Under the pieces are notes generated by a model, which was not told the DNA's origin, did no database searches, and saw only the letters and a program-made list of their open reading frames with translations. Below are positions 1-5,258 of a stretch of DNA of 5,258 nucleotides, piece by piece. Each line of letters opens with the position of its first letter. Position 1 is the stretch's first letter. Origin of the DNA: Candidatus Cellulosilyticum pullistercoris (GTDB lineage Bacteria; Bacillota; Clostridia; Lachnospirales; Cellulosilyticaceae); contig JAHLFQ010000185.1 in the NCBI GenBank assembly GCA_018883705.1, positions 1 to 5,258 of the forward strand, read 5' to 3'. Position numbers and translations under genes: made by a program.

Positions 1-1
1 G

Positions 2-175
2 CCAAATGGTATTTTAAGAGGTGTTAGAACCTTAACGGCAAATATTGTACTTGACATGGGGTATGCGACAGACCTTCATAGAGAAGCTTTAATTGCGACA
101 GGTGTTGTCCTATTCGTATTCATCCTACTTATCAACGTGATATTTTCAATTCTAAAAAGGAGGGATAACAAGTAA
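2..175 (+). CDS. pstC: Phosphate ABC transporter permease PstC, C-terminal end (5' truncated by window)
   Basis: Only the last 57 codons are present, read from base 2 to a TAA at 173-175; the gene enters from the left edge. The visible peptide opens PNGILRG, continues through an LDMGYATDLHREAL stretch, and ends in a hydrophobic helix (about GVVLFVFILLINVIFSIL) followed by a basic tail, KRRDNK. In the PstC/PstA permease family this is the last periplasmic-side segment and the final membrane helix, ending with positive charges at the cytoplasmic face. PstC pairs with PstA to form the channel that passes phosphate delivered by the binding protein PstS. The stop codon overlaps the pstA start by one base. 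The pstC assignment rests on this tail and on its position directly before pstA; the family's EAA loop is outside the window. Confidence 0.9.
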   Translation, partial: PNGILRGVRTLTANIVLDMGYATDLHREALIATGVVLFVFILLINVIFSILKRRDNK

Positions 176-1059
176 TGAGTGAACAAACAGTTATTAAGGC
201 TATTAACAAACAAGGGTTTAAACAAAAAATGAAAGCTTATATGAAAAGACCAGGTTCCTTCATTCTTTTAATCCTTGTCTTATTAGCAGCAATTACTACA
301 GTAGGTGTACTAGGTACGCTTGTGGGGTACATTTTAATTAACGGACTTCCATATCTTAAACCAAGCTTATTTGCATGGACATATAACTCAGATAACGTAT
401 CTATGATGCCAGCTATTATTAATACATTAATTATGACAGCTATTTCACTTCTTATTTCAGTACCATTTGGAATGGGAGCAGCTGTTTATCTAGTAGAGTA
501 TGCAAAGAAGGGTAATAAACTTGTTGGAATTATTAGAGTAACAGCAGAAACATTATCAGGTATTCCTTCTATTATATATGGACTTTTCGGAATGTTATTT
601 TTCGTAACAACTCTTGGTTGGGGCTATTCTATCCTAGCAGGGGCATTTACATTAGCTATTATGGTACTACCAGTTATTATGAGAACGACAGAAGAGGCAC
701 TTTTATCAGTACCAGATAGCTATAGAGAGGGAAGTTTTGGATTAGGAGCAGGTCGTCTTAGAACAGTATTTTGTATCATTTTACCAGCCGCAGTGCCAGG
801 TATTTTGTCAGGTATTATTTTAGCTGTTGGTAGAATTGTTGGAGAAACAGCAGCACTGATTTATACAGCAGGAACAGTAGCAGAAGCATCAGGCAGTTTG
901 TTTGCATCAGGAAGAACATTATCTGTTCATATGTACACGCTTTCACGTGAAGGTCTTCATACTGATGAAGCCTATGCAACAGCAGTTGTACTTTTATTAA
1001 TTGTAATGGGAATCAATTGGTTCTCAGGATTTTTAGCTAAGAGAATCTCGAGAGGATAG
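175..1059 (+). CDS. pstA: Phosphate ABC transporter permease PstA
   Basis: This is a 294-residue inner-membrane permease, a usual length for PstA. It forms the phosphate channel with PstC and is driven by PstB. After a basic cytoplasmic N-terminus (about 1-27), hydrophobic segments suggest six membrane helices near residues 28-55, 79-105, 127-147, 150-170, 205-225 and 268-288. The family's cytoplasmic EAA loop, which contacts the ATPase, is clear at about 173-204 (EEALLSVPDSYREG, then GLGAGRLRT and a proline-ended IILP). The segment GRIVGETAALIYTAG (about 220-234) is also typical of PstA. The ATG at 175 is supported by a strong AGGAGG at 158-163, inside the end of pstC, and by the TAATG overlap with the pstC stop, which suggests translational coupling. 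The next gene, pstB, starts 6 bp after the stop. Confidence 0.96.
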   Translation: MSEQTVIKAINKQGFKQKMKAYMKRPGSFILLILVLLAAITTVGVLGTLVGYILINGLPYLKPSLFAWTYNSDNVSMMPAIINTLIMTAISLLISVPFGMGAAVYLVEYAKKGNKLVGIIRVTAETLSGIPSIIYGLFGMLFFVTTLGWGYSILAGAFTLAIMVLPVIMRTTEEALLSVPDSYREGSFGLGAGRLRTVFCIILPAAVPGILSGIILAVGRIVGETAALIYTAGTVAEASGSLFASGRTLSVHMYTLSREGLHTDEAYATAVVLLLIVMGINWFSGFLAKRISRG

Positions 1060-1065
1060 GAAAAT

Positions 1066-1815
1066 ATGAGTAAATTTACAGTAGAGCATTTAGATTTATA
1101 TTACGGTGATTTCAAGGCATTAAAAGATATTAACTTGAATATTAATAGAAATGAAATTACAGCTTTTATTGGACCATCTGGATGCGGAAAATCAACTTTT
1201 CTTAAATCTTTAAACCGCATGAATGATTTAGTAGAAGGATGTAAGATCACAGGGAAAGTGCTACTTGATAATGAAGATATCTATGGAGATATGGACATCA
1301 ATCTTCTTAGAAAAAGAGTAGGTATGGTTTTCCAAAAGCCAAACCCATTTCCTATGAGTATTTATGATAATATCGCTTTTGGACCACGTACACATGGAAT
1401 ACGTAACAAAGCAAAGCTTGACGAGATTGTAGAAAAATCATTAAGAGATGCAGCTATTTGGAATGAAGTAAAAGATAGATTAAAAAAGAGTGCACTAGGT
1501 TTATCAGGTGGGCAACAACAAAGACTTTGTATTGCAAGAGCATTAGCAGTACAGCCAGAAGTAATCCTTATGGATGAGCCAACATCAGCACTTGACCCAA
1601 TCTCAACTTCAAAGATTGAAGACTTAGTTGTAGAACTTAAGAAAGACTACACAATTGTTATGGTAACACATAATATGCAACAAGCAACTAGGGTATCTGA
1701 TCAAACTGTTTTCTTCTTAATGGGGGAAATTGTTGAAGCAGGACAGACAGAAAAGATATTCTCTATGCCAAGAGATAAGAGAACAGAGGATTATATTACA
1801 GGGAGGTTCGGTTAA
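1066..1815 (+). CDS. pstB: Phosphate ABC transporter ATP-binding protein PstB
   Basis: This 249-residue cytoplasmic ATPase powers phosphate import through PstC-PstA. All ABC motifs are intact: Walker A GPSGCGKST at 36-44 with Lys42, Q-loop Gln90 in VGMVFQ, signature LSGGQQQR at 146-153, Walker B VILMDEP ending with Asp170 and Glu171, D-loop SALD at 174-177, and switch His202 in VTHNM. The KPNPFPMSIYDNIAFGPR stretch right after the Q-loop is characteristic of PstB and separates it from other ABC ATPases. Length is normal for the family. The ATG at 1066 has an AGAGGA-type ribosome site at about 1051-1056 that overlaps the last codons of pstA. The TAA stop at 1813-1815 overlaps the phoU start by one base. 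I see no defects, so the protein should be active. Confidence 0.97.
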   Translation: MSKFTVEHLDLYYGDFKALKDINLNINRNEITAFIGPSGCGKSTFLKSLNRMNDLVEGCKITGKVLLDNEDIYGDMDINLLRKRVGMVFQKPNPFPMSIYDNIAFGPRTHGIRNKAKLDEIVEKSLRDAAIWNEVKDRLKKSALGLSGGQQQRLCIARALAVQPEVILMDEPTSALDPISTSKIEDLVVELKKDYTIVMVTHNMQQATRVSDQTVFFLMGEIVEAGQTEKIFSMPRDKRTEDYITGRFG

Positions 1816-2453
1816 TGAGAAATGGTTTTGATAGACAATTAAAAGATCTTAATTCAGAACTTATCAGAATGGGTTCACTCATTGAGCAAGCTATTGAAAT
1901 GGCGATTAGCGCACTTGTACGCCAAGACGTTGATAAAGCTAATGAAGCAATTGGCTTTGATAATCAAATAGATGAACAAGAAAAGAAAATTGAAAACTTA
2001 TGTCTGAAGTTACTACTTCAACAACAACCAGTAGCAAAAGACTTAAGATTAATTTCTGCAGCACTAAAAATGATTACAGACATGGAAAGGATTGGGGACC
2101 AAGCTGCTGATATTTCTGAAATTACAGTACATCTAGCTAAAGAGCCTTATCTTAAGAAATTAGAGCATCTTGAGAAGATGGCTAAAGAAACAACTTATAT
2201 GGTAATCAAAAGTGTTGAAGCTTTCGTTAACAGAGATTTAGCAATGGCACATGATGTTATTAGCCATGATGATATTGTTGATAAGCTATTTTCAGATGTT
2301 AAAACAGAGCTTATTAGACTAATCAATGAGAATGCAGAAAATGGTGAACAGGCTACAGACCTACTTATGATTGCTAAATATTTCGAGCGTATTGGGGATC
2401 ATGCAACAAATATCGCAGAGTGGGTAATCTTTGCCATCACAGGCGAACACTAA
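1815..2453 (+). CDS. phoU: Phosphate signalling regulator PhoU
   Basis: This 212-residue, mostly helical cytoplasmic protein is of standard PhoU length. PhoU proteins are tandem three-helix bundles that bind metal clusters and restrain the phosphate kinase through the Pst transporter when phosphate is plentiful. The internal repeat is easy to see: ERIGDQAADI at 91-100 and ERIGDHATNI at 191-200, exactly 100 residues apart. Each is preceded in its bundle by an acidic helix motif (DNQID at 49-53 and DDIVD at 152-156), the family's other metal-ligand signature. The ATG at 1815 overlaps the pstB TAA (TAATG), with GGGAGG at 1801-1806 as ribosome site, so translation is probably coupled to pstB. The gene closes the pst block; a TTTACA repeat cluster begins only 4 bp after its stop. 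Confidence 0.96.
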   Translation: MRNGFDRQLKDLNSELIRMGSLIEQAIEMAISALVRQDVDKANEAIGFDNQIDEQEKKIENLCLKLLLQQQPVAKDLRLISAALKMITDMERIGDQAADISEITVHLAKEPYLKKLEHLEKMAKETTYMVIKSVEAFVNRDLAMAHDVISHDDIVDKLFSDVKTELIRLINENAENGEQATDLLMIAKYFERIGDHATNIAEWVIFAITGEH

Positions 2454-2456
2454 AAA

Positions 2457-2495
2457 TTTACACAAATTTTACATTGGGACTCCTTATATTTTACA
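2457..2495 (+). promoter_or_regulatory. Candidate Pho box: TTTACA repeats in 11-bp register
   Basis: Exact TTTACA hexamers occur at 2457-2462, 2468-2473 and 2490-2495. The first two are separated by 5 bp, so their spacing is 11 bp; the third is two further 11-bp steps on. The skipped position (2479-2484, ACTCCT) is degenerate, and a weak fourth match, ATTGTA, follows at 2501-2506. PhoP of Bacillus subtilis is known to bind TT(A/T/C)ACA-like direct repeats with spacers near 5 bp, placed at about -60 to -20 of activated promoters. Relative to the start predicted from the nearby -10, this array spans about -60 to -22. That it is a PhoP site in this organism is inference from spacing, sequence and gene context. 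Confidence 0.72.
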
Positions 2496-2504
2496 TAAAT
2501 ATTG

Positions 2505-2510
2505 TATTAT
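2505..2510 (+). promoter_or_regulatory. Candidate -10 element of the symporter promoter
   Basis: TATTAT is one mismatch from the TATAAT consensus and predicts a transcription start near 2517, giving an untranslated leader of about 50 nt. No acceptable -35 hexamer is found 16-18 bp upstream (the sequence there is close to CCTTAT), which is what one expects of an activator-dependent promoter. The TTTACA repeats sit where PhoP would stand in for the -35. In such AT-rich DNA a -10 match alone is weak; its support is the placement relative to the repeats. Confidence 0.5.
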
Positions 2511-2553
2511 GCTTCTGAAAGTAAATAGGCATATGAAATATTTATAGAAATAT

Positions 2554-2559
2554 AAGGAG
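2554..2559 (+). promoter_or_regulatory. Shine-Dalgarno site of the symporter gene, within a complementary stem
   Basis: AAGGAG lies 8 nt before the ATG at 2568, an ideal spacing, and fixes the start of the symporter. It is exactly complementary to CTCCTT at 2480-2485 as part of the 13-bp inverted repeat, so its accessibility may depend on where the transcript begins. Confidence 0.85.
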
Positions 2560-2567
2560 TAATTATT

Positions 2568-4340
2568 ATGGATTTTTTTAATGTACTTACTATGCTCGGA
2601 GGATTAGCGCTTTTCCTATATGGAATGCATACTATGGGTGAAGGTCTAAGTAAAATATCTGGTGGTCGCCTAGAAAAAATCTTAGAAAAACTTACCTCTA
2701 ATCCTTTTAAAGCAGTTGCACTGGGTGCTATCGTAACTGCTGTTATTCAATCTTCGTCAGCGACAACTGTTATGGTAGTTGGTTTTGTAAACTCAGGAAT
2801 TATGAAGCTATCTCAAGCTATTGGTATCATTATGGGAGCTAATATTGGGACAACTATTACTTCTTGGATTCTAAGTTTATCAGGAATAGAAAGTAGTAAC
2901 TTCTTTATAAAATTACTTAAACCAAGTTCTTTTGCACCAATACTTGCATTAATTGGTGTAGCATTTATTATGTTTTCGAAGAAAGAAAAGAAAAAAGACA
3001 TTGGTATGATTTTAGTTGGATTCGGAATATTAATGGTGGGTATGGATACGATGAGTGGTGCTGTAAAACCACTTGCTGATGTACCAGCGTTTACGAATCT
3101 TTTTGTGATGTTTTCTAATCCGATTTTAGGGATGCTAGCAGGCGCACTATTAACAGCAATTATTCAAAGTTCTTCTGCATCAGTTGGGATCTTACAAGCA
3201 CTTTGTGCAACTGGTTCAGTAAGTTATGCATCAGCATTTCCTATCATTATGGGACAAAATATTGGAACATGTGTGACAGCAATCATCTCTAGTGTAGGGG
3301 CTAGTAAAAATGCGAGAAGAGCTGCCCTTGTACATCTATACTTTAACGTTATTGGAACAATTGTATTTATGGTAGGATTTTATGCGATTAATGCTTTTGT
3401 ACACTTTAGTTTTATGGAAAGTGTAGCAGGTGCAGCGGGTATTGCACTGATTCATACGATATTTAACGTGATAGCAACTTTAATACTATTACCATTTACT
3501 AAAGGTTTAGAAAAACTTGCATACTTAACAATTCGTGAAGATGAAGTAGAGAAAAAGTTAATGGCTGAGGCTGATGATTTCCAAGTACTTGATGTACGTT
3601 TCTTAGATTCACCATCTTTTGCAATTGCACAGTGTAAAAGTTTAACTGTTAAAATGGCAGAGCTTTCTAAAATGGCTTTATTTAAAGCAATTGAGTTACT
3701 CAGTGAATATGATGAAAATAAAGCGGCAGAAGTTGAAAACTTAGAAAGTCGTGTAGACCGTTATGAAGATGAAATTGGTTCATATCTGATTAAATTAAGC
3801 AGAAAAAATATTTTAGAAAAAGATAGCCATACATTGTCTATGTTATTACATTTAATTGGAGATTTTGAACGTATTTCAGATCATGCGGTAAACATTATGG
3901 AAGCAGCTAAGGAAATGCATGATAAAGGCGTAACTTTTTCTAGTATGGCTGAGGAGGAACTTAAAGTATTCTCTAGAGCAGTAAGAGATATTATTAATAT
4001 TTCAATACAAGTATTTGAAGATGAAGATAAAGAACTTGCAGTAGCAGTTGAGCCATTAGAAGAAGTTATTGATCACTTAAATGAAAAGCTTAAAAAACGT
4101 CATATTGAAAGACTAAGAGAAGGTGTATGTACCATTGAACTTGGTTTCATTTTCTCTGATATTAAAACAAACTATGAAAGAGTAGCGGATCACTGTTCAA
4201 ATATTGCAATTTGTATCATTCAGTTAAATAATGAAGAAGGTTTTGATGCTCATGAATATCTTGAGGAGCTTAAAAGAGAAGATAATACAGAATTCAGAGA
4301 AAAGTATAATTCTTATAAAAGGCAATACAGATTGCCATAA
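2568..4340 (+). CDS. Na+/phosphate symporter with C-terminal PhoU-like domain (NptA/YjbB family)
   Basis: This 590-residue protein has two parts. Residues 1 to about 312 are a membrane domain with the inverted duplication of Na/Pi cotransporters: QSSSAT at 61-66 followed by GANIGTT at 90-96, then QSSSAS at 200-205 followed by GQNIGT at 229-234. The QSSS motifs are the known substrate and sodium site signatures of the family. Residues from about 340 on are soluble, helical and charged, and resemble PhoU, with ERISDHAVNI at 434-443 and ERVADHCSNI at 537-546, again about 100 residues apart. The expected role is sodium-coupled phosphate movement across the cytoplasmic membrane, probably uptake here, although some family members (YjbB in E. 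coli) are linked to export. The start has a well-placed AAGGAG. A candidate Pho box and promoter precede the gene, which suggests induction by phosphate starvation. The family is secure; substrate direction is not. Confidence 0.93.
   Translation: MDFFNVLTMLGGLALFLYGMHTMGEGLSKISGGRLEKILEKLTSNPFKAVALGAIVTAVIQSSSATTVMVVGFVNSGIMKLSQAIGIIMGANIGTTITSWILSLSGIESSNFFIKLLKPSSFAPILALIGVAFIMFSKKEKKKDIGMILVGFGILMVGMDTMSGAVKPLADVPAFTNLFVMFSNPILGMLAGALLTAIIQSSSASVGILQALCATGSVSYASAFPIIMGQNIGTCVTAIISSVGASKNARRAALVHLYFNVIGTIVFMVGFYAINAFVHFSFMESVAGAAGIALIHTIFNVIATLILLPFTKGLEKLAYLTIREDEVEKKLMAEADDFQVLDVRFLDSPSFAIAQCKSLTVKMAELSKMALFKAIELLSEYDENKAAEVENLESRVDRYEDEIGSYLIKLSRKNILEKDSHTLSMLLHLIGDFERISDHAVNIMEAAKEMHDKGVTFSSMAEEELKVFSRAVRDIINISIQVFEDEDKELAVAVEPLEEVIDHLNEKLKKRHIERLREGVCTIELGFIFSDIKTNYERVADHCSNIAICIIQLNNEEGFDAHEYLEELKREDNTEFREKYNSYKRQYRLP
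4321..4336 (+). repeat. Small hairpin at the 3' end of the symporter gene
   Basis: GGCAAT and ATTGCC form a perfect 6-bp stem around a 4-nt ACAG loop, ending just before the stop codon at 4338-4340. No T-run follows (the next bases are ATAAATCTCTG), so it does not qualify as an intrinsic terminator. It could act as a pause or RNA-end-stabilising hairpin, or be chance. The region from here to the regulator (4341-4418) shows no clear promoter. Confidence 0.4.
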
Positions 4341-4402
4341 ATCTCTGCATAGTAAGTGGTGTGTATGATAAAATAATAAATAGAATGACATATTACTTAT
4401 GT

Positions 4403-4408
4403 GGGAGG
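4403..4408 (+). promoter_or_regulatory. Shine-Dalgarno site that fixes the response regulator start
   Basis: GGGAGG lies 10 nt before the ATG at 4419, a workable distance. The in-frame GTG at 4401 overlaps this motif and so cannot use it, and the GTG has no ribosome site of its own. The ATG at 4411 is in another frame. The site therefore favours 4419 as the true start. Confidence 0.75.
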
Positions 4409-4418
4409 CGATGAAGCG

Positions 4419-5090
4419 ATGGCATGGATATATATTGTAGAAGATGACCAGAACATTAGAGAAATCGAGAGTTTTGCTCTAAAAAATAGTGGCTATAATG
4501 TGATGGATTTCGAATGTGCAAAAGATTTTTATAAAAAACTTGCAGATAAAGTACCGCAGCTTATATTACTAGATATAATGCTTCCAGATGAGGATGGACT
4601 AGAGGTAGTTAGGAAACTGAGAAGTATGTCAGAAACTAGAAAGATTCCTATTATTCTTGTAACAGCTAAGACAACAGAGATTGATAAGGTAAAAGGATTA
4701 GATATAGGTGCAGATGATTATATTACCAAACCTTTTGGGGTGATGGAGCTTATATCTAGGGTTAAAGCTGTACTTAGAAGAAGTAAAGGAATGGATGAAG
4801 ATAAGGTACTGTCTTTGGCTGATTTATATATCGATAATGAAAAACACATGGTTTATATTAAAGAAGAGCCTTGTGACCTCACTTATAAAGAGTATGAATT
4901 ATTAAAACTACTTCTCATCAATACAGGAATTGTTATGAGTAGAGATATTATAATGGAAAGAATTTGGGGGACAGATTTTGAAGGAGAATCTAGAACTTTA
5001 GACATGCATATTAAAACCTTACGACAAAAGTTAAAAGAAGCCAATGTAACCATTAAGACGGTGAGAAATGTAGGCTATATTATGGAATAA
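4419..5090 (+). CDS. phoP: OmpR-family response regulator, phosphate regulon type (PhoP/PhoB)
   Basis: From the ATG at 4419 the protein has 223 residues, normal for an OmpR/PhoB-type regulator. The receiver domain (about 1-120) is complete: acidic Glu8, Asp9 and Asp10, phosphoacceptor Asp52 in LLDIMLPD, Thr82 in LVTAKT, and Lys104 in YITKPFG. A short linker leads to a winged-helix DNA-binding domain (about 127-223) with LTYKEYELLKLL, a recognition-helix segment LDMHIKTLRQKL at 194-205, and the wing IKTVRNVGYI. It should bind direct repeats as a dimer once phosphorylated. Sequence alone does not separate PhoP/PhoB from related regulators; the assignment comes from sitting behind pst-phoU and a phosphate symporter, and before a kinase gene. 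Extending to GTG 4401 would add six residues (MGGDEA) before the conserved start. The likely target is the TTTACA repeat array before the symporter. Confidence 0.88.
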   Translation: MAWIYIVEDDQNIREIESFALKNSGYNVMDFECAKDFYKKLADKVPQLILLDIMLPDEDGLEVVRKLRSMSETRKIPIILVTAKTTEIDKVKGLDIGADDYITKPFGVMELISRVKAVLRRSKGMDEDKVLSLADLYIDNEKHMVYIKEEPCDLTYKEYELLKLLLINTGIVMSRDIIMERIWGTDFEGESRTLDMHIKTLRQKLKEANVTIKTVRNVGYIME

Positions 5091-5103
5091 CGGAGTACCT
5101 CAT

Positions 5104-5258
5104 ATGAAAAGAAAAATTAATATTCAACTTTTGGGACTTACGGCTATTGCTATTATTGCAACATTAGTCATGGTAGTAGGGGTATTTTATGAGCTATTTA
5201 GAAGGGAAATTTTAGAAGATCTAAAGTCTTATACCCATGTACTTGCTCAAAGTGGTGT
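5104..5258 (+). CDS. phoR: Sensor histidine kinase, N-terminal end (PhoR type; 3' truncated by window)
   Basis: Only the first 51 codons are inside the window. They start with MKRKINIQ, then a hydrophobic helix at about residues 8-29 (LLGLTAIAIIATLVMVVGVFYE), then a charged helical stretch, LFRREILEDLKSYTHVLAQSG. A basic tail plus one membrane helix opening into an extracytoplasmic sensor region is the usual beginning of a PhoR-type kinase, and the F-x-REI-x-DL-x-SY run resembles the start of Firmicute PhoR sensors. The ATG at 5104 has GGAG at 5092-5095, 8 nt upstream, and the gene begins 13 bp after the regulator stop, as cognate pairs usually do. The H-box and ATPase domains that would prove it is a kinase lie beyond the window, so the identity rests largely on context. 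Confidence 0.8.
   Translation, partial: MKRKINIQLLGLTAIAIIATLVMVVGVFYELFRREILEDLKSYTHVLAQSG

Larger units (their letters stand above)
2479..2560 (+). repeat. Long imperfect palindrome enclosing the symporter leader and its ribosome binding site
   Basis: The outer stem is a perfect 13-bp inverted repeat: ACTCCTTATATTT at 2479-2491 against AAATATAAGGAGT at 2548-2560. Inside it, ATAAATATT at 2495-2503 pairs perfectly over 9 bp with 2537-2545, and TATGC at 2508-2512 pairs over 5 bp with GCATA at 2529-2533. The small internal loops are 3/2 nt and 4/3 nt, and the apical loop is 16 nt (2513-2528). The 3' arm of the outer stem contains the whole AAGGAG ribosome site of the symporter gene. In RNA that includes both arms the site would be paired. 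It is not a normal intrinsic terminator: the stem is AU-rich and no U-run follows directly. Function is inferred; the complementarity is directly visible. Confidence 0.7.

Noticed and set aside
2453..2470. AAAATTT/AAATTTT short palindrome just after the phoU stop
   Set aside because: It is a 7-bp stem of A and T only, expected by chance in this base composition. The bases are better explained by the two TTTACA repeats.
2490..2510. TTTACA at 2490-2495 as an ordinary -35 for the TATTAT -10
   Set aside because: The spacer would be 9 bp, far from the 16-18 bp needed by the main sigma factor. The hexamer fits better as part of the repeat array.
2479..2560. The palindrome as a small inverted-repeat transposable element (MITE)
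   Set aside because: No target-site duplication flanks it, the inner stems are nested as in a folding RNA, and it includes the working ribosome site and promoter elements. Only a genome-wide repeat search could revive this idea.
2479..2579. The palindrome followed by a T-run (2573-2579) as an intrinsic terminator after phoU
   Set aside because: The T-run begins 12 nt after the stem, beyond the ribosome site and start codon, and encodes the Asp-Phe-Phe start of the symporter. The stem is AU-rich, unlike a compact GC-rich terminator stem.
2813..3001. 62-codon open frame on the - strand
   Set aside because: It lies wholly inside the symporter gene, antisense to a well-supported membrane domain. 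Its residues reflect the reverse of hydrophobic codons and match no family I recognise.
4341..4418. Possible phoP promoter, e.g. TATGAT at 4364-4369 or TAGAAT at 4381-4386
   Set aside because: Neither has a recognisable -35 at a proper distance, and no TTTACA-type repeat is present. Such -10 matches are common in AT-rich spacers.

Overview
The window is one phosphate-uptake and phosphate-sensing locus, with every gene on the + strand. It reads 3' end of pstC, then pstA, pstB, phoU, a Na+/phosphate symporter with a PhoU-like tail (NptA/YjbB type), an OmpR-family response regulator (PhoP/PhoB type), and the 5' end of its sensor kinase gene (phoR type). The DNA is AT-rich, has strong GGAGG-type ribosome binding sites, and encodes proteins that look like those of low-GC Firmicutes. 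A member of the Clostridia, perhaps Lachnospirales, is my best guess; the sequence alone does not fix the genus.

Bases 1-2453 hold the pst block. It is tightly packed: pstC/pstA and pstB/phoU each overlap by one base (TAATG), and pstA and pstB are 6 bp apart. PstC and PstA form the membrane channel, PstB is the ATPase, and PhoU links transporter state to the two-component system. pstS and most of pstC should lie upstream, outside the window.

Bases 2454-2567 (114 bp) are the only intergenic stretch of real interest. Three exact TTTACA hexamers sit in register at 11-bp steps (offsets 0, 11 and 33) starting 4 bp after the phoU stop, followed by a TATTAT -10 candidate. This matches the layout of PhoP-activated promoters in Bacillus. 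The same stretch forms a long imperfect palindrome (2479-2560) whose base is a perfect 13-bp inverted repeat that includes the symporter's Shine-Dalgarno sequence. The predicted transcription start lies in the loop. A transcript from the local promoter would therefore have a free ribosome site, while read-through RNA from pst-phoU would have it paired.

Bases 2568-4340 encode the symporter. The 78 bp between it and the regulator (4341-4418) contain no convincing terminator or promoter, so phoP-phoR may be co-transcribed with the symporter. If the regulator is the PhoP that binds the TTTACA repeats, this is a positive feedback loop. The kinase gene begins 13 bp after the regulator and is cut by the window end.

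The genes themselves are a standard phosphate regulon. I see no mobile element, CRISPR array, RNA gene or unknown protein system. The regulatory stretch between phoU and the symporter is the part most worth following up.
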